20,129 nucleotides of DNA from Candidatus Zipacnadia bacterium (GTDB taxonomy: Bacteria; Armatimonadota; Zipacnadia; Zipacnadales; UBA5352): contig JALGUI010000008.1 in NCBI GenBank assembly GCA_029820915.1, forward strand, positions 1 to 20,129. The letters run 5' to 3'. The notes under the pieces are model-generated. The model was not told where the DNA came from, ran no database searches, and saw nothing but the letters and a program-made list of their open reading frames with translations. A program made the translations under genes and the position numbers. This document shows, piece after piece, positions 20,128-20,129 of this stretch (its first letter is position 1; each line of letters starts with the position of its first letter).

Positions 20128-20129
20128 GG

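Overview
The window is GC-rich throughout (clearly above 65% by eye) and densely packed with genes. It contains no rRNA, tRNA, CRISPR array or insertion sequence that I can recognise. A TolC-type outer-membrane channel with a lipoprotein adaptor and an RND pump implies a diderm cell. The LexA protein and its operator are of the Gram-positive (Terrabacteria) type, and there is a SpoIIE-type phosphatase. This mix would fit an Armatimonadota-like or other deep-branching diderm Terrabacteria lineage, but that placement is inference only.

Layout. (1) 1-432: a gene-free leader holding six closely spaced hairpins and a 2 x 45-bp tandem repeat. (2) 433-2527, plus strand: a ThuA-like protein, a xylose-isomerase-like TIM-barrel isomerase/epimerase and a WrbA-like flavodoxin, probably sugar metabolism plus redox. 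(3) 5056-2766, minus strand: an operon of protein-L-isoaspartate methyltransferase (pcm), a second TIM-barrel isomerase with a GTGA start/stop overlap, and a PHP-domain protein with an eroded metal site. (4) 5264-6547: a membrane-anchored SpoIIE/PP2C phosphatase, convergent with lexA (7164-6544); the two stop codons are read from the two strands of one CTAG. lexA has an extended -10 promoter whose -35 is overlapped by a Gram-positive SOS box, indicating self-repression. (5) 7344-10013, plus strand: a SAM methyltransferase, an unknown TIM-barrel-like protein with a DE / CxCxxC signature, and a membrane protein ending in a carboxypeptidase-regulatory-like beta-sandwich.

(6) 10062-18410 is the centrepiece. 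A near-perfect sigma-70 promoter in an AT-rich island drives six tightly linked genes: an AbrB-type regulator, a TolC-like channel, a lipoprotein adaptor with an unusually long duplicated coiled coil, an RND pump, a small PII-like protein with a CxxC motif, and an MdtG-like MFS transporter. I read it as a multidrug or toxic-compound efflux operon with built-in transcriptional (AbrB) and possibly post-translational (PII-like) control. The PII-like/RND/MFS linkage is the most interesting biology in the window.

(7) 18425-20127, minus strand: two ABC sugar-permease genes (MalG-like and MalF-like) overlapping by ATGA. The solute-binding protein is expected just outside the right edge.
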